DNA of 64,000 nt. Source: Brachycybe producta (lineage: Eukaryota > Arthropoda > Diplopoda > Playtdesmida > Andrognathidae). The notes under the pieces were generated by a model. That model saw only the letters and a list, made by a program, of their open reading frames with translations. It had not been told where the DNA came from and ran no database searches. The translations under genes and the position numbers were made by a program. Shown here piece after piece: positions 32,432 to 41,829 of this stretch; the first letter of the stretch is position 1; every line of letters begins with the position of its first letter. The DNA lies in NCBI GenBank assembly GCA_036925085.1, contig JAUPFP010000032.1, positions 1,181,001 to 1,245,000 of the forward strand. The letters are read 5' to 3'.

Positions 32432-32992
32432 ATGAATGAAAAATTCATTTCCAGAATGTCTGTTTTCGGCAATATATCCACCGTTATTGATTGTGACGGG
32501 TTTCAAATTGGAAGTGATTTTTACATTAAAGAATTTGGATACTATACTATCGGTGATCCACATCCGATGAATATGTTTATTCGACTTCCTGAAAATAGGG
32601 TGTTTACTTACAAGGATGTCAGAACAATGCAATTCGTGATGGCACATATTCATGGTCTTTCTTACAGAAATGATACCGATGATGTCGCATTTTCAACATT
32701 ACTGAATGTTTTATGTAGATTGTATACGCATGCCTCTGAGAAAAATTCAAATGCCTTATTCGCTTATAAGGGGGGCACTGTGGAAAAAAATTTATTAATG
32801 AAATTAAATATTCCTAGCATAAACCTCGAGGAACTAGGCCTTTGTATGAAATATGAGAATTTACTGACAATTTTTGACCCTCAAGAAGTTGACTTTACGT
32901 GTAGTCGTCATAAAAAACAGAGAAATGGAATAGCACATTGTGCAAAAAATGAGGCTTATATTTTTGGATTATGGGTACAAAAACAAAAATAA
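32432..32992 (+). CDS. Polinton-associated ORF, possible DEDDh-like exonuclease fold
   Basis: Intact, 186 residues. Features: a hydrophobic strand ending VIDCDGFQIG near residue 18, then FYIKEFG; a middle FAYKGGTVEKNLLMKLNIP; and a C-terminal CSRHKKQRNGIAHCAKNEAY. This layout (acidic pair after a first strand, GG/N-type second motif, C-x-H and H-C-A-x-N-E-A at the end) matches an uncharacterised family commonly seen with Polinton-like elements. The last motif recalls the H-x-A-x-x-D-A of DEDDh exonucleases, with the aspartate changed. Catalysis is unproven. It occupies the position where polymerase B might be expected. ATG 32432 is the first in frame. Confidence 0.5.
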   Translation: MNEKFISRMSVFGNISTVIDCDGFQIGSDFYIKEFGYYTIGDPHPMNMFIRLPENRVFTYKDVRTMQFVMAHIHGLSYRNDTDDVAFSTLLNVLCRLYTHASEKNSNALFAYKGGTVEKNLLMKLNIPSINLEELGLCMKYENLLTIFDPQEVDFTCSRHKKQRNGIAHCAKNEAYIFGLWVQKQK

Positions 32993-33021
32993 GCTAATAT
33001 GTACAATTTATTTTACTCAGA

Positions 33022-33291
33022 ATGTTGTATACGCCAACGGATTTTCCTGGTATTCGCGCGCAAGCTCGTGATGCAATAAAAACCACGATAAAATTACCAG
33101 GTTGGAATAAAGCGTGTGCTGACTGTGTTCATCAAGACGAACTCCTAAAAGCGGGTGATGGAAGTCAAGTTCCATCTCATTTTTGTACGATGTATCCCGA
33201 GGAATACGAACGGAAAAAAATAAATGATTTATTTGAGTGTGAATGTCTTATTTGTGTTAAACCGCTGGATCGAATATGCCAAATCAATTAG
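33022..33291 (+). CDS. Small cysteine-rich protein, unknown
   Basis: 89 residues, intact, 29 bp after the previous stop. Cysteines are spaced as CADC...HFC...CECLIC...C with conserved-looking histidines, suggesting one zinc-binding fold near the C-terminus. I do not recognise the family. The stop is TAG, the only terminal TAG in the plus-strand cluster. An AATAAA follows at about 33384. Confidence 0.5.
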   Translation: MLYTPTDFPGIRAQARDAIKTTIKLPGWNKACADCVHQDELLKAGDGSQVPSHFCTMYPEEYERKKINDLFECECLICVKPLDRICQIN

Positions 33292-33432
33292 AAGCGTCAT
33301 CATTCAAGGAATTTTGTATCTGATCGACCATTGGTTAGAATATGAGTGCCGATGTGAAATTTTCAAATCTTGTACTAATACTGAATAAATATCACGTTAT
33401 GTAATCATTCTCGTTGCATTCTTGAAGCTAAA

Positions 33433-34231
33433 ATGGTAGGGCAAGATGAAATATCGTGCTTAACGATAGAGGAAACGGTGATGCCGCAAAAAAGGAAACT
33501 GAGTATAAAATACATCGTTATGGGCTGCATTGCGGCTCTTATGCTTATACTCGAAACAACGAACATCGCTATTTCCACTAAAACGGAAGTACTTGCCAAT
33601 ATACAACTACCGCAAGATTCCGTAACGATCATGGAAAAAGAGGGTTCCTTGATTCCGCTGATGGCACCGCTTAGGATGATTATTGCCGGTCCCAGCAACT
33701 GCGGGAAAACAACCTTCGTTAAGAAAATTTTGGATCATGCCAGGGGAATGATTAAACCCTCACCGGAAAGAGTAACGTGGTACTATTCTCAATATCAAGA
33801 CAGGTATTCACTTTATGGGACTCGAGCAACATTTCTAAAAGGAATGCCCGACATGAAGACTCTGATGCGATAGAAACCAGCTTATTGTACTCGACGATCT
33901 GTTTCAAGATGTGGATAGGGGTGTTTCTCAGCTGTTTACGTGCAATTCGCATCATCGAAATATAAGTGTTATATTTATTACTCAAAATATTTTTGACTGT
34001 TCTTATCTGGTTCTTTTTAAAAACCCTCGTGACAAATCTCAAATTGCTCATTTGTCTCATCAGATGTATCCTGGTAACACCAAGTTTATGATCGATGCCT
34101 TTAACCAGAGTACTCATGATCCGTACAGTTACTTGATGATTGATCTCACGCAGAATGTGGATGACAACTCTCGGCTCAGAACTAATATATTTCCGGGAGA
34201 GTATACCGCTGTATTTTTACCTAAACAATGA
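33433..34231 (+). pseudogene. FtsK/HerA-type genome-packaging ATPase (A32-like), frameshifted
   Basis: The first segment (33433-33873) has Walker A IIAGPSNCGKTTFVKK, preceded by PLMAPLR. The second segment (to 34231, different frame) has Walker B LIVLDDLF and the sensor ISVIFITQN, then a conserved C-terminal part ending FLPKQ. One frameshift near 33855-33875 separates them. In Polintons and related dsDNA viruses this ATPase pumps the genome into preformed capsids. The ~75-residue N-terminal extension with a hydrophobic stretch is unusual; the real start may be a later ATG near MAPLR. The stop overlaps the next ATG (ATGA). Confidence 0.85.
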
Positions 34232-34635
34232 TGAAAGTAAGTCAAAAAATTCCTTCACGTCTCGATCGTAACATTCACAGATTACACGTAGCTGTGGAAA
34301 GTAATCCACGGCTTCAAAAAGAACTTCTAAAGAACTCCAACTTTGATTTTAATCAGTGTTTATGTGATTGTGCGCATAATATTGGGAACTCTAACATTGT
34401 ACTGAGTGAACGTGAAAAAAGAAAGCTACGACCCTATAGGCATAGACTGAATAAATTAGTGAATACGAAAGCATCTCCAAAGTCGAAGAAAAACTTTCTC
34501 GTCAAACAAAAAGGGGGTTGGCTTCCGCTGTTAATTTCTCCCGTATTATCGATGTTAGGGTTTAACGGGTTTAATAACATCATGGCCGAGAAAATGATCC
34601 TCATCCCCGCTGAATCTTGGGAAGCTCAATATTGA
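34228..34635 (+). CDS. Small basic virion-type protein with hydrophobic C-terminal segment
   Basis: 135 residues starting in the ATGA overlap with the ATPase stop. N-terminal half is helical and charged (RLDRNIHRLHVAVESNPRLQ), followed by a basic region (SEREKRKLRPYRHRL). The conserved KQKGGWLPLL then leads into a hydrophobic stretch to about residue 118. The basic-then-QKGG(F/W)LxxLL pattern is common in Polinton/adintovirus ORFs between ATPase and capsid genes and is thought to mark a minor virion component. A membrane-active or pVI/pX-like role is inference. Intact. Confidence 0.55.
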   Translation: MMKVSQKIPSRLDRNIHRLHVAVESNPRLQKELLKNSNFDFNQCLCDCAHNIGNSNIVLSEREKRKLRPYRHRLNKLVNTKASPKSKKNFLVKQKGGWLPLLISPVLSMLGFNGFNNIMAEKMILIPAESWEAQY

Positions 34636-35192
34636 GAAAGACAAGAAAAATGCCCGTTCAACGTACTCTAAGAGACATTGAAAAGACCATTCAACATATT
34701 TTGGAAGAAGAAAACTTGGATAACTACAATAAGGTTTTACTTCTAGGACAATTACAACACCGGTATAAATCCATTTATGAGAACAGACCCAAAGAGGTAA
34801 CGAAAGTTATGTTAGAGGACCCTGGTTTTTCGAGTCCCATTGAAGAAAAACATTCATCAGGTATCAGCGATATAGTTAACCAACTGCCGAAGACGCAACA
34901 GAAGAAGGCCGGTCATCTTCTTAATTTGTTAAAAGATGGTAGAGGGCCATTAAGTTGGAATTCATCGCATCAGCTTCTGATAAATGGTCAAGTCGTGCCG
35001 AATACCAATATCATAGACCTTACTAGAGATCTTGTTATCAGTAAAACTAGATACAATCCCCCAGGATGGGAGCCATTTATCACTGAGCTGAAAAAAATGA
35101 ATGTACCTCGATCTCTAATAGCTAACGACAAGCGATGGGATTATCATCCAGATACCAAAGAATCTGACAGTCCCATATGGGAAGAATCATGA
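34617..35192 (+). CDS. Polinton-associated conserved ORF, unknown function
   Basis: Open from 34617, but ATG 34650 (MPVQRTLRDIEK) just after the previous stop is the more likely start (about 180 residues). Features: N-terminal helical region (KVLLLGQLQHRYKSI), then DIVNQLPKTQQKKAGHLLNL, a W..SHQLLINGQVVPNTNI segment, and a C-terminal NPPGWEPFITEL with NVPRSLI. I know this combination from Polinton-like elements without an assigned function; proximity to capsid genes suggests a structural or assembly role. Intact; its stop overlaps the integrase start (ATGA). Confidence 0.55.
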   Translation: MGSSILRKTRKMPVQRTLRDIEKTIQHILEEENLDNYNKVLLLGQLQHRYKSIYENRPKEVTKVMLEDPGFSSPIEEKHSSGISDIVNQLPKTQQKKAGHLLNLLKDGRGPLSWNSSHQLLINGQVVPNTNIIDLTRDLVISKTRYNPPGWEPFITELKKMNVPRSLIANDKRWDYHPDTKESDSPIWEES

Positions 35193-36253
35193 AAAACAAA
35201 GAACTTAAAAAAATTTATTACGATCCATCCTCCAGTGGGTCTTTCGGAGGTGTGGACCGCCTTCATGCGGCAACTGGAAAGAAATTTACTCGGGGTGAAA
35301 TTGAAGCCTGGTTACTAACGCAAGATGCCTACACTTTACATAAACCAGTGAGAAGAACATTTACGAGAAATAGAACATTGGTCAGTAAAATAGACGATGT
35401 ATGGCAGATGGATCTCGTGGATATGCAGTCTTACAAAAAAGAGAATAAGGGTTATAACTATCTTTTAACTTGTATCGATGTATTTTCAAAATATGCTTGG
35501 GTTCCACCATTAAAACAAAAAACTGGAAAGGAAATGATCACTGCTTCAAAAATTATTCTGCGAGATGGAAGGAAGCCGAGAAAAATTCAATCGGATAGGG
35601 GTAAAGAATTCCTGAATAAGAACTTTCAGATCTTTCTCAAAGAAAATGGTATTAGATTTTATACCACTTTTAACGAAGTCAAAGCTGCCGTTGTCGAACG
35701 TTTTAATAGAACTTTGAAATCACGCATGTGGAGGTATTTTACAGCGAAGGGGAACTATAGGTACATCGATTAGTTGAGTCATCTGGTGAAAGGATACAAT
35801 GCAGCGTATCATAGAAGCATTGGAATGGCCCCGGACAAAGTTTCATCTATCAATGAAAAAAATGTATTTAAACGGTTGTTTCCGTCTGCCAATAGTAGAT
35901 TGCCCAAGTTCAAAGTAGGAGATCGTGTTCGTATTTCCAAGACGAAGCTAACTTTTGAAAAAGGTTACTTGTCTAATTGGTCGGACGAAATTTTCACCAT
36001 CTCGGCACATATCGACCGAATACCTCCGGTATACCATCTCGTGGATATTGATGGAGAACTATTAGAAGGTACGTTTTATGAGGAAGAACTTCAAAAAATT
36101 GACAAGAAAGATAGCGATTTTTGGAGGGTAGAAAAAGTTGTAGCTGAAAAAGGGAAAGGTCACCACCGGCAACTTTTGGTGAAGTGGAAAGGATATGCCG
36201 ATAAACATAACAGTTGGATTAAAGTAGGAGATTTGAAACAGCTTCAAAAATGA
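35189..36253 (+). pseudogene. Retroviral-type integrase with chromodomain, one in-frame TAG
   Basis: Start at ATG 35189, which overlaps the preceding stop as ATGA, fits the pattern of neighbours; 35177 is an alternative. The catalytic core has WQMDLVDMQ (first D), CIDVFSKYAWV, IQSDRGKEF (second D) and VVERFNRTLK (E 34 residues later). A single TAG at 35771-35773 interrupts the frame after the core. Beyond it come the SH3-like region (KFKVGDRVRI) and a C-terminal chromodomain (FWRVEKVV...LVKWKGYADKHNSW). A c-integrase with chromodomain is a Polinton hallmark; it inserts the element and makes the 6-bp duplication. The N-terminal zinc-binding HHCC motif is not obvious. Confidence 0.9.
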
Positions 36254-37617
36254 CCGAGCCTCAAGACTTTTACGTGACACTTCCGAGTAATAGCAGTATG
36301 AAATATTATCCGGACAACACTTTAACGAATTACACCGTGAAACTCCCAAAACCCATCGAAATTATTAGAGATTACGAAGTCGCCTTGGCTGAGATTCATT
36401 TTTCGCGTACCTGGTTAAATATTGCGGATGAAAAGGAAGGTGAAATTATTATCAGAGATCTAGATCGGAGCCTAAGCATCAACATTAGCATTCCTAGTGG
36501 AGTGTATCATTCCCCCGAATATCTCGTGAATGCCATCAACTCTCATATCGATGAACATTTCGGGACCCCGCATTTGAGACATCCTTCGATTCAGTCGAAC
36601 AAAAATGAGTTGATTAAAAAAATAGACAAATCTACATCTAATATAGACAAAGAGGAAAAAAATATGGTAACGGAAGAAGCCAGTGTGCAAACAGCCGCGG
36701 ACAATGTGGATATCATGTTCAAAACGTGCGAGGAATCACGCACCAATTATCAGAATCTCGTTAAGGATCAGAATACCAGTCAAACAGAATATCAAAACAA
36801 AATAACCGATCTCGAAAAAGAATTACAACATCAAAAAGCACTTCTACATGGGCCCGATGGAAAATGGAATGAAACCATTCAGCGACTTGTTTATGCCTTA
36901 CAACAAAAACTACAGGACGAAGAAAAAAAGAAGGCGGATGATGACGATGCCAAAGATAAACTTATCAATTAGGTTCGGTTACAAAAAGAAGCGAATGAAT
37001 TTAATTACAATATTTTAAAATCCTCGTATGACGAAAAAAAAGAAAATTTGGCCAAGTCAAAACGAGATCTACAAAATATGAAAGAATATCATCAGCAGCT
37101 GTTAGAAAGCAAAACACGAATAAAGAATATTGCAAATCCGAGATTAAATAGTGAAAAGAATCATTGGTTCAAATATCGGAATACAACGTCATGTGTAGAA
37201 GTTATCGTTCAGCCCAATTCAAGCATTCAATTCTCCGAAAAAATACAAAGAATGCTCGGGTTTCAAGAGGACTATCTTAGTAATACGGCGGAACTTCCCA
37301 TTATTATTGTGGCCGACTTTCTTTCGGATATTCAGCGTGATATTCATTCTTTATTCGTGTATATTGACTGTATCGAGTACCAGCCTGTGGGGGATATACT
37401 TTCTCCTTTATTGAGGCCCGTTCATCTTCAAGATTCTGATGGAATGAGAGTTACCAAAATCTACAATCAACTGCAGTACAAAAGAGTATCACGTGATAGT
37501 ATACATAGTATTGAAGTGCGTATAAGCGATGTCTTTGGACGTAAAATTTTATTTACCAGTGGAGACGTAGTGATAGCCACAGTTCATTTTTGTCCGTGTT
37601 CCATTTTTCACAAATGA
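36250..37617 (+). pseudogene. Penton-like minor capsid protein with coiled-coil insertion, one TAG
   Basis: 456 codons in one frame with one TAG at 36970-36972. The N-terminus DFYVTLPSNSSMKYYPDN, then YTVKLPKPIEI and YEVALAEIHF, is the signature of Polinton minor capsid (penton, single jelly-roll) proteins. Residues of roughly 115-295 are a long charged heptad-rich region (IDKSTSNIDKEEKNM, DLEKELQHQKALLHG, AKSKRDLQNMKEYHQQ) that splits the jelly-roll; homology resumes at HWFKYRNTT and ends RISDVFGRKI. Usual family members have a much shorter loop there. The stop lies inside the coiled coil. Starts in ATGA with integrase and ends in ATGA with the core protein. Confidence 0.8.
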
Positions 37618-38089
37618 GGGTGCCTTACAATTGTGGATCAGCGACTGATCCGTGTTATAATTATCATAAACAAATTGGATCCTCTTTGCCCGTCTTCGCG
37701 GGATCTCAATATCAGCGGGGACACGGATTTTTTTCTTCGTTATATATCGTTTCGTGATCCCTTTTTTGAAAAAAGGAGCCCTCTCAGCGAGTAAGCAGTT
37801 GTTAAAGTCTGGAACTAACATCGTATCCGATATTGAAGCGGGAGAGACTTTCAAAAGCACCTTAAGAAGGCATGGAACGGAAGCCGCGCATGAATTTTTG
37901 AAGACAGGCGGAGCTAAGCGTCGAAAAACCACTAAAACATCTGGAAATAGAAGAGTCGTGGCCAGTACGAAGCGTACAGTGAAAAGGAAAGCATCAAAGA
38001 AGAAAGTCGCTAAGAAAAGGAAATCCGCAGCAAAGAAAGCTTCGGGCCAAAAGAAAAGAAAATCTGGTAATTTCATGAATCTCCTATAA
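37614..38089 (+). pseudogene. Basic core/virion protein (Polinton pX-like), frameshifted
   Basis: Starts MRVPYNCGSATDPCYNYH in the ATGA overlap, continuing QYQRGHGFFSSL, then shifts frame near 37735-37750 into VIPFLKKGALSASKQLLKSG. The C-terminal 60 residues are extremely K/R-rich (KRKASKKKVAKKRKSAAKK). The QRGHG-glycine and LKKGA....K blocks are known from Polinton and adintovirus proteins that resemble adenovirus core proteins; DNA condensation in the virion is the likely role (inference). The 227-residue ORF on the opposite strand is a shadow. Confidence 0.65.
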
Positions 38090-38091
38090 AC

Positions 38092-39420
38092 ATGAGTGGC
38101 TTTCTCGTACATCATGACTCGGGGCCTGGGATGAGTTGTGAGTTGGATATTTTTACCGTGCCCGCGACACAAACGAGTAATCGGGATGACTGCATTAAGG
38201 AATACCATCCCGTGAACAGTATCGAAGACCAAAATATGATAGAGTTCAATATCATGGGAAATGCCGATGAATACATAGATCCTTCTGATATTTACCTGAA
38301 TGTGAAGGCAAAAATTTTAAAAGTGGACGGAAAACCATTGGACACTACTTGCGAAGTCACACTTATAAATGGTTTTTTTCACTCACTTTTTAGTGAAATT
38401 ACGGTTACTGTCGGGCATACGATTATTAGTTCCACCGATTACGATTATGGATATAAAGCTTATTTAACGACCCTTCTAGGCAGCGAAAACACCGGGAATA
38501 AACCTTATTTATCTCTCGAGATGTTCTACAAAGACACCATCGCTGCCTTTAAAGATCCTAAACCATCCACCGCTGATCCAGCAGATGGATTAGCGCAATG
38601 CTTCGAAAGATCAAAAGCATGTGCTATTATGGATATGTGCGGACGTCTTCACGGAGATATTTTTCATCAGGGGCGGCTCTTACCTAATATGCTCGATCTC
38701 TCCATTAAATTAATTCGTCAATTCGTCAATTCGCCTTTTGTTTACTGAAACCAGATAGTGACAAAAATGATTACAAAGTGGATATTAGATCTGCTACCCT
38801 CTATGTACGAAAAGTGGTACCTAATCCATCTATCGTTAGACACATATTGAGCAGTCGTTGAAAAATAATTTTATTTATCCTATCAATCGAATCAAATGCA
38901 CTTCTTTCAGCGAGCCGAGTAGAGGCCACGATATTAACATCAACATTTGTAATGGCATATTACCGAGTTTCGTTATGATTGGACTCGTTGATAGTGATGC
39001 GCGAGCTGGAAATTTAAAAAAGGATCCTTTTCATTTTCATTACAAGGACCTCAGTTTTCTCGAGCTACAGGTGGATGGCACCCAGTTTCCGGGATACAGT
39101 TCAGTCCAAATTTCAGTACGAAAGAATACGGTCATCTTTATCAGCAGCTATTTTCTGCGTGTCGCAAGTATTATGGCACAGACGGTGTAGATGTGACGTT
39201 TGAGGAATTTAAAAACGGTTATTCTCTTTATGCCTTCGATCTCACCAATGATCAAAGTGCTCTATCAGGAACCCATTTCAACTTGAGTAAAAATGGATCT
39301 TTACGTCCCAATATGAAATTTAAAAACCCACTGAACACAACGGTGAATGTCATCGTTTATTCCATCTACCAGTCCATCATCGAAGTGGATCATCATCGCA
39401 ATGTTATCATAGATTATTAA
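38092..39420 (+). pseudogene. Major capsid protein (double jelly-roll), frameshifted
   Basis: About 443 codons. The first segment (38092-38748) starts MSGFLVHHDSGPGMSCELDI and contains NMIEFNIMGNADEYIDPSDI and TVTVGHTIISS. Later segments show VRKVVPNPSI, INRIKCTSF and IRCNG-like strands, and the last (39193-39420) has NGYSLYAFDLTNDQ and the C-terminal VNVIVYSIYQSIIEVD. The reading frame changes at least twice, near 38735-38745 and near 39090, so no full-length protein can be made. The fold assignment comes from Polinton MCP motifs (Y.FDLT, TVNV.VY). It would form the hexon-like capsomers together with the penton. Confidence 0.85.
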
Positions 39421-39421
39421 A

Positions 39422-39892
39422 ATGGATTCTAGTCAACTGGAATATTTATTATTTCATCATCCTGCCACACATATCGTGTTTGCCGGTGTATTTGCACGGG
39501 TCCAACTTCCTTTTAGAGTGAATCGTAAACTTTATATCGTTAATCTGGATGCAAGGTCGGAGCCCGGATCTCACTGGATCGCTATTTAGTTCAATAATGG
39601 AATGGCTGAATATTTCGACAGTTATGGAATGAAGCCAATGACAGACGAGATAAATCAGTTCATCACGAGAAACAGTCTCTCCTGGACTTACAATGCACGT
39701 AGAATCCAACATTCGAGAACGGCCGTATGTGGTCAATATTGTATTTTCTATTCTATTTTAAGATGTTCTAATGTGTCTATGAAAAGTATCGTTTCTGTGT
39801 TTCATCGACACAATTATTTACGAAATGATAAAATTGTTCACACGTTTATTAATTATAATTTAAAAAAATATTTACCACTGTATACTTTTTAA
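39422..39892 (+). pseudogene. Adenain-type cysteine protease (C5 family), one in-frame TAG
   Basis: 157 codons from ATG 39422, two bases after the MCP stop. Catalytic signature in order: YIVNLDARSEPGSHWIAI (His), then a single TAG at 39587-39589, then AEYFDSYGMKP (acidic residue) and TAVCGQYCIFY (Gln and nucleophile Cys). This is the adenovirus-type maturation protease found in all Polintons; it cleaves capsid and core precursors. The stop separates the histidine from the rest of the active site. A-rich 3' flank follows; 39893-40038 is non-coding. Confidence 0.88.
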
Positions 39893-40038
39893 TTACATTT
39901 TTATTTACCCTTTACCTTTTCAATACATGTATTATTATACTATTTATATAAAATTAATGAATTAAAATGGGCATGTGTAACATTATGGGATGGATGCATT
40001 TGTGAATAAACATTTATTGGACTACATTGAGTAAATAC

Positions 40039-40395
40039 TTAATTTCCCATAGAGCAGAACCCAAGCTCACCACGGGTGCTTGGAGGGAGTTCAACATCGC
40101 ACTCTGCAAATTCCACATCAGGGTATATTTTTTCAAAAATGATTTGCGCAATTCTATCCCCTTTTTTAATGGAAAAATCGTAGGTTCCGAAATTTATTAA
40201 CAGAACATTAATAGCACCCCTGTAGCTGGAATCAATGACGCCAGCCAAAACATCGATTCCAAAATGAAGTGCGGGACCCGATCTTGGTGCAATTCTTCCA
40301 TAGGAATTATACGGTATAGACATGGATAAGTCTGTCATATGTAACATTATATAATCATTATGAAAAAAAGGTTTTATTTTAAAAAAATATAACAA
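40039..40395 (-). CDS. dUTPase, N-terminal motif missing
   Basis: Minus strand, up to 119 codons. Shows motif 2 (YGRIAPRSGPALHFGIDV), motif 3 (AGVIDSSYRG), motif 4 (KKGDRIAQIIF) and a variant motif 5 (RGELGFCSMG instead of RGxGGFGSTG). Homology begins at DLSMSIP; the residues before it do not match and motif 1 (AGYDL) is absent. A possible splice acceptor (GACAG before ACTTATCC, at about 40332) suggests an upstream exon, but only poly-A/T-rich DNA lies in the next 240 bp. Homotrimeric dUTPases hydrolyse dUTP to dUMP; this form would be inactive unless spliced. 40396-40634 is low-complexity A/T. Confidence 0.75.
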   Translation of the reverse strand: MLYFFKIKPFFHNDYIMLHMTDLSMSIPYNSYGRIAPRSGPALHFGIDVLAGVIDSSYRGAINVLLINFGTYDFSIKKGDRIAQIIFEKIYPDVEFAECDVELPPSTRGELGFCSMGN

Positions 40396-40634
40396 AAAAT
40401 TCTGAAAAATATAAAAATGGAAAAAACTTAGTTTTATTTAAAAAAAATTTATTATTATGAAGAAAAAAATATAAGAAAAAATACTGAAAAATATAAAAAA
40501 TGGGAAAAAACTTAGTTTTATTTAAAAATTTTTATTATGAAGAAAAAAAAAATATAATAAAAAATAATAAAAAATATAAAAAAATGAAAAAATATAACAA
40601 AAAAACTGAAAAAAAAATATTAAAAAAATTAGTC

Positions 40635-41075
40635 TTATTTTGGATAGGGTATCCATGCACTATCCACTTTCTGAATGTTCTTTCTCCACTCCTCAATTTC
40701 TCTTTTTTTCATTTTCTCACGAAGTTCCTTAGCAGCAGCCATTGCCGCCATTTCCTCTTCTGTCCAAAGTTCGTCCTCCCAGTTTTCTGCTGGGCAGTTT
40801 TCTTTTTCGATTCTAAAGTCCACTGTTGATGTATCGTCCCACTCCATATCCCCTGCATTTGTTTGCCCCTCCTGGCTAGTGTCTGTGTTTGTAGACACTA
40901 TAACAGTAGCCAGCTTTGCAGAGTTTTCTGCATCGCCTACTACTAATAAAGATTAATTATATGAAATTATAAATAAGAGCTAAAAAAATAATTTTTGTAT
41001 AAAAGGGGATACATTTATTGTTTTTGTATATCTACCTTTTACTGGCTTATTGTCAGTGGTTCCATTGGCCTCCAT
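40635..41075 (-). CDS. Acidic protein of the Polinton, spliced, unknown function
   Basis: Minus strand. Exon 1 41075-41036 (40 nt, MEANGTTDNKPVK), intron of ~93 bp with GTAGATAT donor, exon 2 from 40942 to 40635; 115 residues. The acceptor is doubled (TTAGTAG), so either AG keeps the frame and adds or drops one valine. The protein is acidic in the middle (DMEWDDTSTVDF, ENWEDELWTEEEM) and helical basic at the end (LREKMKKREIEEWRKN). No domain recognised. A decayed paralogue with the same exon structure lies at 25443-26049, which supports it as a real gene. Confidence 0.5.
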
Positions 41076-41299
41076 GTTTAGCTGGCTGAACAGATGAAGA
41101 AGTTGTATCTACATACAAAAATACATCCCCTTTTATACAAAAATTATTTTTTACCTCTTGAATGTGATTGGATAGAATAATTAATATTTTTTTCTCATTT
41201 ATCATTCATAGTGCACATTCACTAAATTTATTTTTCAAAAGAAGCAATAAATAAAATCATTAATTGTTCATAAAATAAAATGAGTAATTCAATAATAAT

Positions 41300-41829
41300 C
41301 ATTTAAAAATTCAACTGTTTTTTTTTCATTAAACAAGACAAGAAAAGAATATTAAACAAGTTTTTATCATGACTTGTAAAACAGCAGGTGGTATCATAGT
41401 CACGATTTTAGGTTTTTTTTTTCTCTCTAAAATAAACAAGGTGAAGTAAAAAATGGAACCAAGACAGTTTTTTGGGGTATAAATGATATGCTTTATACAT
41501 AGTCAAAATCTCAACATTATTATAATTTATTTTGATTCATAGAATTGACTTACCTTCCATATACAAACTATAATATCAAAACAAATGAGTCGTGACAACA
41601 AGTTTTTTTTATCTCAGCAGGTGGTTAAAGAAAGTTTCAAACTTCTATCTCTTTAATGAGAAGCAAAAAAAACTGGGTCAAAGTTTTTTCTCTCTGATGA
41701 AGCATTAAAATAGCTTTAAAACGAGTGGTGTAGAAATGACTCAATGATAGCCTATGGGAGATTGTATTGGGGTGTGGAAATTGTGTATTCTATAAGAAAA
41801 AATGTAGTTAAAATCTGAATGTATATGTA
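41300..41829. repeat. Subterminal repeats of the Polinton right end
   Basis: 41560-41790 is a degenerate extra copy of the TIR (CAGCAGGTGGTTAAAGAAAG, AAACTGGGTCAAAG, GAAATGACTCAATGATAGCC), and 41340-41480 a weaker one (AACAGCAGGTGG, TTTCTCTC). The left end lacks them. The same units build the array at 24240-28141. Confidence 0.6.

Noticed and set aside
33405..33698. 97-residue minus-strand ORF
   Set aside because: Opposite strand of the ATPase segment that carries a clear Walker A motif.
37549..38232. 227-residue minus-strand ORF
   Set aside because: Antisense shadow of the core-protein and capsid genes, which have family motifs on the plus strand.
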